From contig NW_022985166.1 of assembly GCF_010093535.1 (NCBI RefSeq), forward strand, positions 1,268,818 through 1,332,817: a stretch of 64,000 nucleotides of DNA. The letters are read 5' to 3'. The stretch's first letter is position 1; the number at the start of each line of letters is the position of its first letter. Made by a program: the position numbers and the translations under genes. The notes under the pieces were generated by a model. It worked only from the letters and a program-made list of their open reading frames with translations, did no database searches and was not told the DNA's origin. Shown piece by piece: positions 1 through 10,677 of the stretch. This stretch comes from Lindgomyces ingoldianus (Eukaryota > Ascomycota > Dothideomycetes > Pleosporales > Lindgomycetaceae).

Positions 1-640
1 TATAACACTAACAGCAGAGCTAAAGGCAGATTACCTTGCCTTACTCCTCTAGAAGTGTTATATCTGCGCTATAAGCTTACACCTTTAACAGTGTATAATT
101 GCCTTGCAAGGTAGTCTTATTCTTTACTTAGTAACCTAATTATGCTAAAGGCAACGCCTATTTTAAGTCTAATAGCTATATATTATTCTAATTAATTATA
201 AACTTAACGCTAGTGTTATAATTGCAGTTCTCTAAGAACTGCTGCAATTAATCTTTAGCTATAGACAGTGTACTATTGTAGGATAAGGCAAAAGACGCAG
301 TGTAGAGGGCTTTTAACTTCTACAGCCTATAAGACTACGCAAAATAGATAATAAAGAGATCTAATTAACTAGATAAGGCTTATAAGGCAGTAAAACATGT
401 AGATAGATAACTCTATAATAGAAAATAGTCTATAATAGGCATTTTTAAGACAACAGACTGTAGATAGATAGATTAAACCTTTTAAAAAGAGATTTAAGCG
501 CCTTTACAAAACTTTTAGCTAATTAGAGCTCTAGAAGCTCTCCTGCAGACCTCCTGCTTACTAGAGTCCTCCTACTCCTCTAGAATTGCTATAAAAACTT
601 CCTAAAAGGGTAATACAATCTGTACTACGTACTGTACCTA
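1..640. repeat. AT-rich degraded repeat remnant
   Basis: This stretch is AT-rich, TpA-rich and poor in CpA/TpG, like the repeats further along the window, so I read it as an old RIP-degraded transposon fragment cut by the window edge. A plus-strand frame shows many TAA/TAG stops where Gln codons would fit, and runs of basic residues around 350-560. I cannot assign it to a family. A short phrase around 138-160 (tgctaaaggcaacgc) recurs near 45722, which hints that related repeats flank both ends of the window. Confidence 0.55.
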
Positions 641-1737
641 GGGCATTATTAACTGTACGGTGCGGCTTACAAACTCAGTACGTTTGTACTGAACACGTGA
701 CTGTTACGGTTCACTTTGTACGGACCGTAGTACGGCCCGTTGGAAGCCCTGCTAGCGATGTCCACAATTAGACTGAACGGGGCGACATTAGGAATGGATA
801 TAAAGATGACGACATTCGGACCGTATACAGAGATGGAACGGCCAACGAGTCTGCACGGTCCCCTAGGGATCGAGCGTACACTCACCCCTTGCCGCACGAT
901 ATGACGGGGCACGAGACACAGAACAATGATAGAAATGTTTGTGGAATTGTCCAGTCACCCAGTGAACGCATTTGCAACTTCTCTAGTAGACACACTAAAC
1001 ACTTTAACGAGGATAGGGTAAGCGGAGAAGCTAAAAAGTCAACTTTGTCTAGCAACAACCCCCCTCACAGCCATACCAAAGAACAAGTCGCCGACAAGAT
1101 TTTAAAGGAGAACACGTTTAGCAATGTCTGCGCAGGAAGTCCTACTAAGGTAGCAAGTAATAAAGGAGCTGATAATAAGTTTAAGAAATGTTAAGACTAT
1201 AAGCTACAACAAAAGCTGCCCTCCTTTAAGAAGGCCTTAGATATAGATTATCCTCCTGTAACTGTCAGCCTCCCTAGATGCCTCCCTAGAAGCCTCCCTA
1301 AGGAGAATAAAATTATTAAAACAAGAAATAGATATTCTTAAACTGCTAAATAAAGTAAGCCTAAGATTCTTCTAAACTATCTCTAAAACACTTCTAACAT
1401 GTCTTTTAGAAGATACTACTTCTGCTAGTGTTCTAGCTGCTAGACTTAGTAATGAAATAGACTTTGTGACCTGCCTACTAAAGGAGCAGCAAGCTTAATA
1501 CGCTTCCCTCTAGAACAAGCCCTCACTACGCAATATTAGAGCTCTACCTTAGCAGATTCCTTGAACCTAGAAACGCTCTAGATCCCCCGTCCTACCGCCA
1601 GCACGCCCTGGTGGCGCCCCTTTACTGAATTCTAAACCAGACTTACGGGCGAGCTCTTTGACGAACAACAAGAGGGGTTAAAAATTGGCCGTGCCCATCA
1701 TTCGTAAGTACCGCTATCCTGACCCAACGTCACGCTT
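641..1737. other. No supported gene; GC-richer spacer with a short decayed frame
   Basis: Base composition becomes mixed here. 640-745 contains several short inverted words around GTACGG and CAGTAC but no clear element ends. Overlapping open frames on both strands at 667-1194 lack homology or gene structure and are probably chance. At about 1311-1497 a plus-strand frame reads as a short Leu/Lys-rich helical stretch with one TAA, possibly a relic. No gene is called. Confidence 0.4.
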
Positions 1738-2121
1738 ATGCTCACAAGTCTAGATAATGGCAGGGAAGTGTGTGTTAGACACTATGTATTTGTGAAATGC
1801 GAAGGTGAAGACAATGAAACTCAGCCACTAATAGCAAGAGTAGATAAGATCTGCCCAGATGGCCAGTTAGGTGTGCTATGGACTTATCACCACTCCAGCC
1901 CGGAGGTGCCAGAGAGATCTCTTGGGCGCTACAAGATACTACTCTCAGATCATCATGACAGAATTAAGGTAGAGTGCCTGATGGGATTCGCTAAAGTTGA
2001 GGAGAATTGCCAGAACTGCTATGATACCCTGGATTGGTGTTGGAATAAGCGATTTAAGGTCCATAAGAAAACAATTGTCCTAAATGAACAAGAGACAAAG
2101 AAGCAAAGGCTGGGAGGTTAG
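1738..2121 (+). CDS. Small BAH-domain-like protein, probably a gene fragment
   Basis: This 127-residue frame starts at the first ATG after an upstream TGA. Residues about 10-85 resemble a BAH domain: a VCVRHYVFVK strand, then IARVDKICPDGQLGVLWTYH, then a LLSDHHDRI segment, which matches the order of conserved blocks in BAH modules of plant and fungal chromatin proteins (EBS/SHL, BAH-PHD). BAH modules bind modified histones or other chromatin proteins in the nucleus. No PHD finger, SET or methyltransferase domain follows, so this is much shorter than the usual BAH proteins. A second open stretch (2137-2322) follows in a different frame and could be a separated exon or unrelated. It sits between degraded repeats, and a truncated relic is as likely as a functional gene. 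Confidence 0.45.
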   Translation: MLTSLDNGREVCVRHYVFVKCEGEDNETQPLIARVDKICPDGQLGVLWTYHHSSPEVPERSLGRYKILLSDHHDRIKVECLMGFAKVEENCQNCYDTLDWCWNKRFKVHKKTIVLNEQETKKQRLGG

Positions 2122-2322
2122 AAAAGGCGACTCAAAATGGTAACGTTCTATAGGAATAGACTTGCTCAATCACACAATAAAGACAGTGCCTTGATGTGGA
2201 TTGAAGAATGGGATAACTTCAGCTCGGTCGATTCTCTCATTGCACCGAGAAGTACTGGAGCTACGTTCCCCTACTATATCATTGATATCGGAATTTCTTC
2301 GATTTTTGAGACCAAAGAATGA

Positions 2323-3242
2323 AAAAATCTACCTAAAACGACCATCTCATCGGGCTTCATCCACTCTCAGGCCTCTATAACCAGCAATCCAGGAGTTTAG
2401 CCAGGAAGGCGCTGAGGCGGATGCCAAGAGATCTGATTTTGCGAGCGACTGCGACACACTCTTTTCATTTACCACTTTGTGGCAATAAGGGTGAGAATGA
2501 CTAAATCAAGCCGTAACTTGGGAGGATTCATAACTAATTAAAGTTTGACTATCTGATGCTGCACCCACTGTTTCCAGGTAACCTAGCAGAACCCAGCCAA
2601 TTATATGCGATCTGATGGCCCTCCCTACTTGGGTTGTTGCAACCCTGCCTGCTCATTTCCCTGTCCACTCTATCGCCGCAGCCGGTATAGATGGTCGAAG
2701 ACATGGTGACCTCGCGCATTTTGAGAACTAGAAGGATGCCTGTATCGTGACAACTACTTAGAGTTGGTTAGGCATGTAACGCACTGGACTTCCTTATAAG
2801 TGATTAGCTTTGCGCTGGCGTAAGAATAAAGCTGTGCTGAGCTGAGGTTCTTTGTCAGGCACTGCTATGAATGGAAGTAGAATAAGGGCTGATATGATTA
2901 CCATCAAAAATTCGCCAAGAAAACTGCACAGGGCAATAGGGCAAACAGGGCAAACAGGTGTGCGTGCAGATGGAGGGTACCACGAAGCTGTGGTTAGTGT
3001 GGTGGGGATAGCACAAAGGTGTGACTCGCATCACATGACCTGGTGCCTCTAGCTCAGACTTCTTTGTATAGCTCGTAGCACCCAACTCTGGTAGACTCAC
3101 CACCTCTTTCTCTCTCGCAGACAACCAACCCGCACCTAGATTAGTCGCCCACGCCAGTATTATACAGGTTATGTCCACAGATACACAGCAACGCTTCAGT
3201 TAGGTGTGAATATCGTCAGACCCGAGATCCCCTATCAGATTC
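2323..3242. other. No gene seen
   Basis: The sequence has mixed composition. Overlapping open frames on opposite strands at 2852-3178 show no recognisable domain, codon bias or introns. At 2939-2956 there is a short tandem GGGCAAACA repeat. I see nothing else that can be supported. Confidence 0.4.
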
Positions 3243-3728
3243 TGTAATGCCAACCGACAGATTAGATGGTATAAGAACAATACCAACGACAGTGAAAGTG
3301 ATAGCAGCCTTCCTGGAGCGACTACGGCTCAGTTTCATGACGCTTCAGACACTGAAAATAAACTGCGTCCCAATACCCATTCAACCGACAAAGTGACTGG
3401 TGCTAAAGGCACTCCTAGGCGCAGAGCGCGTTCTGATGTTGTTAATTCAGAGACGCGTCCAGTACCTCGCGCCGCTATGCTACCAGACAACGCGCCTCAG
3501 AGCACTACCGATGGCCTAATTGCGAAAGAATGCAGCCTTGAATCATAGCTAGAGCGAGACGCGCTCATTAAGAAAGCCACACGAGATTATCAACTAGCAA
3601 ACCTAGTTAATGTTCTCCAGTACATGATCCAGCGGGTCGGCGTTCACCACCCAGAACAGTGCGGAGCATTTCTCGCATCAGATGATTAGGTCTCGCAACT
3701 AGAGAAGATGATACTTCCCAAAGCTTAG
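3243..3728 (+). pseudogene. Decayed coding frame of unknown family (Q-to-stop changes)
   Basis: One plus-strand frame stays readable for 162 codons with only two internal stops, both TAG (3546 and 3687), each where a CAG Gln codon would fit. The conceptual product is Ser/Thr/Asp-rich and polar in its first 100 residues, and ends in a helical segment with LERDALIKKA and YQLANLVNVLQYMIQRV. There is no ATG at the open end, and I recognise no family. Point-mutation stops without frameshifts fit C-to-T decay. It lies just upstream of a pogo transposase fragment and could be part of a repeat, although the frame runs in the same direction without a visible junction. Confidence 0.4.
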
Positions 3729-4051
3729 GGTATCCTAAAATCTTAAGATTACTCTCGCCTGCAGTAAGTCTCTTTAAACATTCTTCGCAGCAATTACTAA
3801 TACATAACAGACTTCTTTAACTTCCAATCGCTCTAGCTGCTTAACCCTGCGGCCACATCGCTAGAGCGTGGTCGCAGGCACCTCAATAATTGGCGATATA
3901 TCTGCATCAACCTTCCTAGGTTCCTTAGGGGGCTTAGGAGCCTTTCTCTTACTATTTTTAAGTGATTTAATATAGTACTTAAGCAGCTTTTTAGACTAGC
4001 AAGCTATCTTAACTTTCTTGCGCGCAGCGACTTTTTGTTGATACTACTATA

Positions 4052-4212
4052 GCTTGCATCTGCGCTGATGGCTCTGCGCTTTCGCCAGCGCTGATCTATC
4101 AAGCTGTTAGCGGCAACATCTAGGATACATGGCTGCAGGGTTTTAAGGCATCAAAACATCAGGCTTTCTTTACAGCCTCACCTACTAGATGGACAAGTAA
4201 CGATATAGGTTT
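4052..4212 (+). pseudogene. Fragment of pogo/Fot1-type DDE transposase
   Basis: The frame reads an ICADGSALSPALIYQ block followed by SGNI, a TAG stop, DTWLQGF, and KHQAFFTASPTRWTSNDIG. This is the centre of the DDE catalytic region of pogo/Fot1 transposases, and the same blocks occur, more mutated, in the transposon at 19711-23182. The single stop sits where CAG (Gln) is expected. Only about 54 codons are preserved, with no terminal repeats around them, so this is a dead fragment. The frame stays open beyond it to 4285 without homology. Confidence 0.7.
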
Positions 4213-4285
4213 CCGTATCAGGAATGCCACATACATCGTAATAAAAGACAGGGAAGAATTGAAATATAATATGTTAATGCCTTAG

Positions 4286-5884
4286 CTACTTACTCATAAT
4301 GTATAATAACTTAAGTTATAAGTTAAAAAAGGGAGGGCTAAAATTGGACTATATTGCTATATTTTACAACTATAACAATGCATATCGGAGGACTTTATTC
4401 TAAGCCAAAGGTATAACACCCTACATCTCAATTTCGTGAGGTATTAGTCAGTAATTGTGGAGATACTAAGATGAAGATTGTTTACTTTTATGTATTTTAA
4501 GGTGCACAGTTGCTTGAGAAGTACGCTTCTCATATACTTGTGGATAGAATACATTAGTCCTAGAGCATTCTAATTCCAGTGCCTGAAGTCGTGAAAGGAA
4601 CTTCATCCCTAATACATCGCTAACATGAATTACAATCCAGAAGGCACTACCTAGCACAATTGGTACACACTCTATGCTTTTGGTAATATCTTTCCCTTGC
4701 TAATCATCATCTAATGCCTTCCTTTGCTCTATACTCCTCTCCTTAAATCAAGCCAAGGATTACTTTACCGTAATAGTTAGATGGTTTCCTTTTCTGATCT
4801 CAACGCAATAGTAACGACGTGTTTACAGCCAGACGAGACAGGTTCAGACCCGGTTCGCCTACCACCTTTGCCTGAACTTATAGTACCATATTTGAAGACC
4901 GCAATGTTTGCCTAGAGAGAGCAGGATTAATACCAAGTGAATTGAAAAATACGAGCATTCTTCAGCGCCAAAAAGTGACTTTATAAGCAAGAATCTAAAT
5001 AAAATACTGGTAATTGCGAAGGGTTCTGTTTGTATACTTAATGTTCTTAGCAATACCTCCCCCTTTTCTCAGCTTCGAAGGTAAAACTAACAACTGATAA
5101 CCTTAAAGGGTATTACCCACCCCGTACTACAGCGACACTTCTCGTCTTGTGATGTTACTACGTGTGCATTGCCCTCAATTTCACATTCCTGCAGCAGCTC
5201 TCACCTGGATACAGCGCCATTGAAGTTACCCCTAATGACACAAACGGCAAAAGAACCAATTGGTTCTAGTGGGTTTATCGTCGCATGAGCCAGCTCAACT
5301 TTACCTAGCTCTATTTATTGTGCTCGGCGTAGAGTTTGTGAGAGCCTCTGCTGAACCGCTAAGATTAAAATGTAATATAAAGCGACTCATTAGTTGCATG
5401 TTCAAATGCCTACTTAAATCACTTACTCATGGTTGCAACACCATGGATCTAACTTAACCTTAAACATATATGAGACTGTTCTGTCATCCATACGGAGATC
5501 TAGATTGGGTGCGACTGTTGATGTCCATCCGGCATTCCCTGACCTGATTAGGCTAGAAGTCGGCGTGAGCAACATGGTGAATGCCAATGCCCATATTAGT
5601 TGATGTTGAACTTTGTGAAGCATAAAGAGGCAGCACATTAGCCATGAAAGGGGCTAGTTCTTTGATTGTTCCGTAAATGAGCTCAACACACTTTGATCTC
5701 CTAGATTTTCTTATAGCTTCGCTCAGTGTCATTCAATTTGTTCAATTTGCTCATTATCGAATAACCTGACTTCGTTCCATTGAAAGAATATAAGACGCAC
5801 ATTTCGTGCCACTTCCGACATGCATTTTATTCACTATTTCCACTCTAGGAAGTCTTTTCCCGGGGTTTGAAAAGTTCTAGTCTC
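4286..5884. other. No gene seen; partly AT-rich
   Basis: 4260-4400 is AT-rich and may be the tail of the transposon fragment upstream. The rest has mixed composition, with only short unsupported open frames (for example 4859-5053 and 5423-5638, both minus). 5752-5884 is the downstream region of the DUF6594 gene that follows on the minus strand. Confidence 0.4.
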
Positions 5885-6895
5885 TTAGGCTTCCGCTCCA
5901 TTCGTAGAAGCACTATAATTGGTTCCGACAAATACGACTTGAACTGCAGCAAACCTAGAAGTACGGTCATTAGAGTACGCCTTCCACTTATCCTATTTTG
6001 AGTTTTAACTTACGCTGCCGTCACCGCAAAAATCTCAGAGCGTTTTGCGTTGGTCAGAGTGCTCAGACACGTCGATATCAGAAGGTTAAAACCCGCGATT
6101 ATTCCTAACCGAGCTTTCATCGAGTGTACTGTATAAAGTACCAGGATTGATGCTATCGGGATGAGGGAAGCTACTATGCTGGTAAACCAGGAAGTGATAC
6201 GGAAGATCGTACTGTCTTCGAATCCGACGTCTCCATGAACTCTTGAAGCCTTCTTGAAACGTGCACAGCCGCACCGAAACAGAGTTATTACTGCGCTTCT
6301 GGAAACCCAGTTCGAGAATGAATCTTCATTCTGGCGAGGGCGAAGTGCCACAAGATCGGTTGAGTAACCCTTTGGATTGGTAACGGAACCCCAGGTTGTA
6401 GCATCATCCCCAATCAATGCAAGGGATCCCATTTCTTTAGTCATAAGAAAACCCTGCAGATAGTTCAAATCCCATTTATCTGGCTCTTTGAGATTTGCTA
6501 GAGTCGATGCTTGAATGAGTGCCTTGTCTGCAGATGAGGTTAGTATGCTAAATCGTAAGCAGGGCTTAGAAAATACTATATTCCTTGAGCTTCTTTCTCA
6601 TTTCTAAGATCAATTGTAGTTGACTCTCGTTCCCTTCATTTTGTTTCGATTGGCTCAGCCAAAACCAGTCCAGCGCATATCGGGACCTTTTCTCATCCTG
6701 ACTGTCATTTGATTCGGAGTCTAGTAATTGTTTCTCTAGGGAAATGAGTTCAGCCTGCAAGTAAAGAAGATTGCGAGCATTGAGGGCCGAGAATGTGCGA
6801 AACATTGCCGCTTCAGGCATTATGCCCATCTGCCCGGCTAGCTTGGGATACCCAGCCACCAGATGTCGAAGCGGGTCATTCGTTGCTTGAGTCAT
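5885..6895 (-). CDS. DUF6594 membrane protein, three exons
   Basis: Exons are 6577-6895, 6014-6527 and 5885-5954, joined by introns of 49 nt (6528-6576: GTATTT donor, TACTAAC branch, CAG acceptor) and 59 nt (5955-6013: GTAAGT donor, TAG acceptor). The product has 300 residues. The N-terminal half has the family blocks GYPKLAGQMG, ARNLLYLQAELI and ALDWFWL; the middle has MGSLALIGDDATTWG and DLVALRPRQNEDSF; the end holds three membrane segments (about 219-239, 248-262, 271-292), with the LTNAKRSEIFAVTAA motif between the second and third. DUF6594 is a large Pezizomycotina family of unknown function, usually predicted to sit in membranes. Splicing keeps the frame exactly and all expected blocks are present, so the gene is probably intact. 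A broken relative lies at 10678-11630 on the same strand. Confidence 0.88.
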
Positions 6896-7627
6896 TTATA
6901 GTCACTGAAAATTAGTGGGAATAGTTCTTGGGATGATTTTGAGTGCTATTTGCGAAAGTCTCTTTATTGCTTACGACATGAAGATATCTGGGGTCAGTTT
7001 TTCAGCCTTGTAGACTGGCGCCCTCTGTCTTATCGAGCGGAGACTTGGGCAGCCAGGGCAACGATCCCAGTCCTGAGGACTGGAGACCATGAGGCTCACC
7101 TATCATCCAGTAAAGGCTGCAGCTGCCTTCCGCATGCAATGAGACCTGGCCACGCTGCCTTGGAATGAATGGGGTTGCGAGTTGTCAATTACGCCTCATT
7201 GAATCACGTCCTTTGCTTTGGTGGCTGCATGGACCCAAAAAGCATAGTTCAGAGACAACAGTTCCACGTAGTGTTAATATTGAGTTACAGAACAACAAAG
7301 AGAATGTCAAAGATGTCAAGCGTCTATGGAGGGGCGTCGAAGTTTTAATTCTCAACTGGGCAATACCTCGTGTTAGCCTTGTTTCGTGGGCTGGAGTGTT
7401 GGAGCCACGCTTCCCGGGTCGGAAGATCCAATATCGGCCACCGCTTTGATGTCGCAGTTCATTGGCGCGTGCACGGGCAGGCTCTATTAAAGAGGGCGGC
7501 CGCCCCGACCGGTGAACCCAAAGTAGCATCTGGAAATCTGCCTTGTCGGAGGACCTGAAGGTGCGTCCTGCAACGTATCGCTCTTCCGCAACATGCAAGC
7601 ACTAATAGACATAGAAACCCTTTCAAG
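6896..7627. other. Intergenic; no supported gene
   Basis: The start of this region should hold the promoter of the minus-strand DUF6594 gene; I see no clear element. Long open frames on both strands at 7165-7598 overlap each other and show no domain. A GC-rich palindromic patch (ggcggccgcc) lies near 7496-7505. Confidence 0.4.
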
Positions 7628-8127
7628 ATGATCTGGTGTATCCCTTCCTTGAATATTCGTCCTACGGCGAAGGTTGTTAGTCTTTCTTCGTCCTTTACTC
7701 GTTATGTTCTCTCGTTTTGAGCTGACTCTCTTTGCAGCGAAAAGTCCGAAGACCCAACCCACGAACGATAGAGATCCATACAGACTCTTCGCGACATTCC
7801 TCTGGGATATGGCGAGTCGCAGAACTATCGTTCGATATAGCTTCTGAAACGAACGTAATATCTCAGAGACTCGTTAAGAACGTCCTTGAAAAACCAATAA
7901 CACAATTGGAAAAAGAGGATCGAGAATGGGCAATAGCACAAAATGATTGCGAGTCATCAGTGGGAGGCTTTGTGGACCTGGTGTGGTGTTTCGAGCGGTC
8001 ACCGAGGAGATTACATGGGCCTACACGATTTTTGGTGTCGGAAACGTATGACCCGCCCTATGATGCAGTGCTTGGAAGAAGAGACACTGTAGAATGCGGG
8101 ATCGCGAAAGGCAAAGACTGTGGGTAA
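7628..8127 (+). CDS. Small protein with retropepsin-like fold, catalytic motif lost
   Basis: The open frame at 7738-8127 is preceded by a good 3' splice site (GCTGACTC branch, TTTGCAG acceptor at 7737). A tentative 15-codon first exon (7628-7672) with a GTTGTT donor gives a 144-residue protein. The blocks SFDIASETNVISQRLV, then VGGFVDLVWC, then TRFLVSETYDPPYDAVLGRRD match the strand order of retropepsin-like (A2-type) domains that occur in many fungal proteins, where DTGAxxxxIS and FDxLLG are usual. The catalytic Asp-Thr-Gly is DIA here, so protease activity is unlikely. The first exon and donor are weak. It could be a remnant of a longer multidomain protein rather than a complete gene. Confidence 0.5.
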
Positions 8128-8675
8128 TGCATGGTGGGTTCACAGCAAAACGAGGGGCGCAACGCTAACCTGGGGGGCGCCAGCTGACTCGAACCCGACA
8201 GAAAGAAGAAATACGTTCAATCAGAGTAGGTATTCAACTCGGATCCTGATATCAAAGGAAGGTACCTACATCAAATGACTTCCCTATCAAATATTCTTGC
8301 TTTAGCGTTCTTGGTGTACTCTGCGTTGGGCTTTCTTCTGCCCTGACCAGATCCGGCTCCTTTGCCTACCGGCCCTGCCTTGTCGCCAATCAGGCTGAGA
8401 AGGTCACTCTTTTTCTTGGTAACTCCCAACATCCACAACCGCAGATCAACATATCGGGAACAATTTAAACAATGTCTACGCAACCTATTAGTCCTTTGTA
8501 CACTAATAAACCTAACGTCACATGCAAGACAACTATTCCAGCAGATTTTCGACACGACTGACCTCCACTTGACGTTCCGCAAAACGACATCCATTCCGCA
8601 CTGGTGCACTCGATGGACCTTATGTATATTTAAATTGATCTCCTGACTGAACGCATCACTCATCAGCTCTAGGAC
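8128..8675. other. No firm gene; open minus frame cut by the MITE
   Basis: A minus-strand open frame ending at 8271 runs upstream into the MITE that begins at 8684. Outside the MITE it gives about 135 residues with several Cys and a Lys-rich end, and no family I recognise. Because its N-terminal part is MITE sequence, the open frame as it stands is an artefact of insertion. Any host gene here was interrupted, and its other half would lie above 9196. Confidence 0.35.
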
Positions 8676-8683
8676 GTGGCGTT

Positions 8684-9187
8684 CAGACTTGTCAACAAGC
8701 AAATCAAGCAAATAATTTGCTGTAATTTGATTTGATTGATCAAAACTCACGAAGTGATTTGAGTGGTTTAATTTTACAGCTTGTAGAGCCCTGTTTGTTT
8801 TCATATTTTCATAGATTTAACAACTTTTCAAGAAAGCTGTAAAAGAGAAGCGTTATGCCTATTTAGGAAGCACCCAGGAAGTCTCAGAGTCGCGTGGACT
8901 TATAAAGGGAAGCTTTGTATAGGAGATATTTCTGCAAAACTTCTGCACACTATTACGTGGCTATCCAAGTTCCCTGCGTACGCGACTCAGACGCCTAAGT
9001 TTAGGTAGCTAAGCTAACTATAACACTAGAAAATTATCTCAAGACTGAAGAAACCCAATAATCAGCTCCTGAACAATTCAATCAAACAAATCAAACAACT
9101 TCGCACTTAAAATTGATTTGATTGAATTAAGAGTTGGCAAACAAAGCAAGCAAACTATTCAAATATATTTGCTTGTTGACAAGTCTG
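8684..9187. mobile_element. hAT-like MITE, 504 bp
   Basis: The two ends are inverted copies starting cagacttgtcaacaagcaaat (left, 8684) and ending with its complement at 9187. Just outside lie 8-bp direct repeats, gtggcgtt (8676-8683) and gttgcgtt (9188-9195), identical at 7 of 8 positions. An 8-bp target duplication with CAG-type ends is the hAT signature. The interior is AT-rich, made of caaatcaa/ttgatttg-like words near both ends, with no transposase, so it is non-autonomous. It is inserted in a minus-strand open region and separates the two halves. Confidence 0.78.
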
Positions 9188-9195
9188 GTTGCGTT

Positions 9196-10677
9196 CGTCA
9201 TATGGATCGCTTCTGGTCCTGTGCCGATGGCATAATCTCCGAAATGTCACAAAAGTCCTTAAAATTCCTCCCTTACGACGCCCTTTACACCGGCTATATC
9301 ATGACCATATAATGTATATTGAAACCGAAGGAAATGCTAATACGACGCCTTTTTCCGTCTAAGTTTGACTTAGCTAAGACCCCTCATGTCATTCTCCGGG
9401 AGATTAAGATCCATCCGTACGACTCGGATTAGTAGTAATAAAGTCAACCGCAAAAGCTGATTTACGTAACATCCACAATAGATGCACCGCGCCTTCTATG
9501 CGCTTCGAGGGACTTGCCAGACGGGTCGGGTACCAATTTCGACATTGATTCGCAATCTCTTCCTAGGGACACGAAGAAATTCGGAAATTATTCGATTTAG
9601 GTCTATGGTTGATCGCGCCCAAGTGTGAAGGGTACGTATTCTAGCACATAGGATGACACCCTGAACTATGACGGTACTCCTCGGAAAAACTAATCGCTTC
9701 CACATTTACAATGTTTTTTTGCAGGCTTCCAAATTATTGGTATGCCTGTCGGTGTGGAAATCGTTCAGCTCAAATTCCCCTAACAGGAGACTCCGAAAGG
9801 TCCATAGAAAAACGAAGAATGTGCGCAACAAACCTCACTCCGGCCTCGCTATTGTTATGCACATTGCCGAGGTTTAGTCGCGCTTCGAGTCACAACCATG
9901 CCTCTATCATATTCTGCGATGGGGCATCCAACACAACATTTATAGGGGAGACCTAGTTTCTAACTTCGCATCTCACTATGCCGCGATATTTTCGAACATG
10001 TCAAATGAAGCCTTTGGAAAAATGAATACCGGAGAATACATGAACGGTAACCTGAAGAGACACTAGTCAAAAAATTTCCTCAACCTCGGCCGTATTGACA
10101 AACTTCGAAAGAAAACGGATCACAGTTCTTAGAGGCAGTATTTGCTTCGTAATATTCTAGCTGTTGGTGATCGCTGCATTCCGTATAGCAAAGGCAGGCT
10201 ATAGACGGTCCACTAGCGCACGTAGGTTAGACTTTCCTACCTATTGGCTGAATTGAATTTCTCCTGGTAGTGAGTAGCACGATATTAAACGGGAAGATAT
10301 TATGGCGAGTTATCACACAATGTGGAACATAGTTTGAGCAACTTCATCGGTTCACCCCCTTGCTGGAATTGGGTAGAAGGCCCACATGATTCAAATCTTA
10401 TTCTGAATTACCACAGTAACTCTATGCCCGAAGACTTTTGACTCCTTTTTTAGTGGTTTTCTGTCGCCGCTTTTGGAGTCACTTACACCTGTGAGCTTTT
10501 GTAATCTCTAGCAATGTTTAAAATAAGTGCTACGCAAGCAGCCACTTTAGTGTTTGCTACTCTAGCTATAGTACAAAAAGTTTATAGCTTTGTTGCTGTA
10601 TTACTTTAAAATGCTAGGCCGAGCAATGCAGTTAAAGAACCTTTGCAAGCTGCGACTAAAGCAATATTTATTCCATT
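9196..10677. other. No gene seen
   Basis: Only short open frames occur. A possible 3' splice site (tttttttgcag near 9722) precedes about 75 plus-strand codons with two Cys (ACRCGN) that I cannot match to a family. 10500-10670 is mildly AT-rich. Nothing else is supported. Confidence 0.35.

Noticed and set aside
667..1194. Two open frames in opposite directions
   Set aside because: Non-ATG start for one, low-complexity polar products, no homology visible.
7185..7598. 137-residue minus-strand open frame
   Set aside because: Arg/Ser-rich, overlapped by plus-strand frames, no domain or introns; most likely chance in a GC-rich patch.
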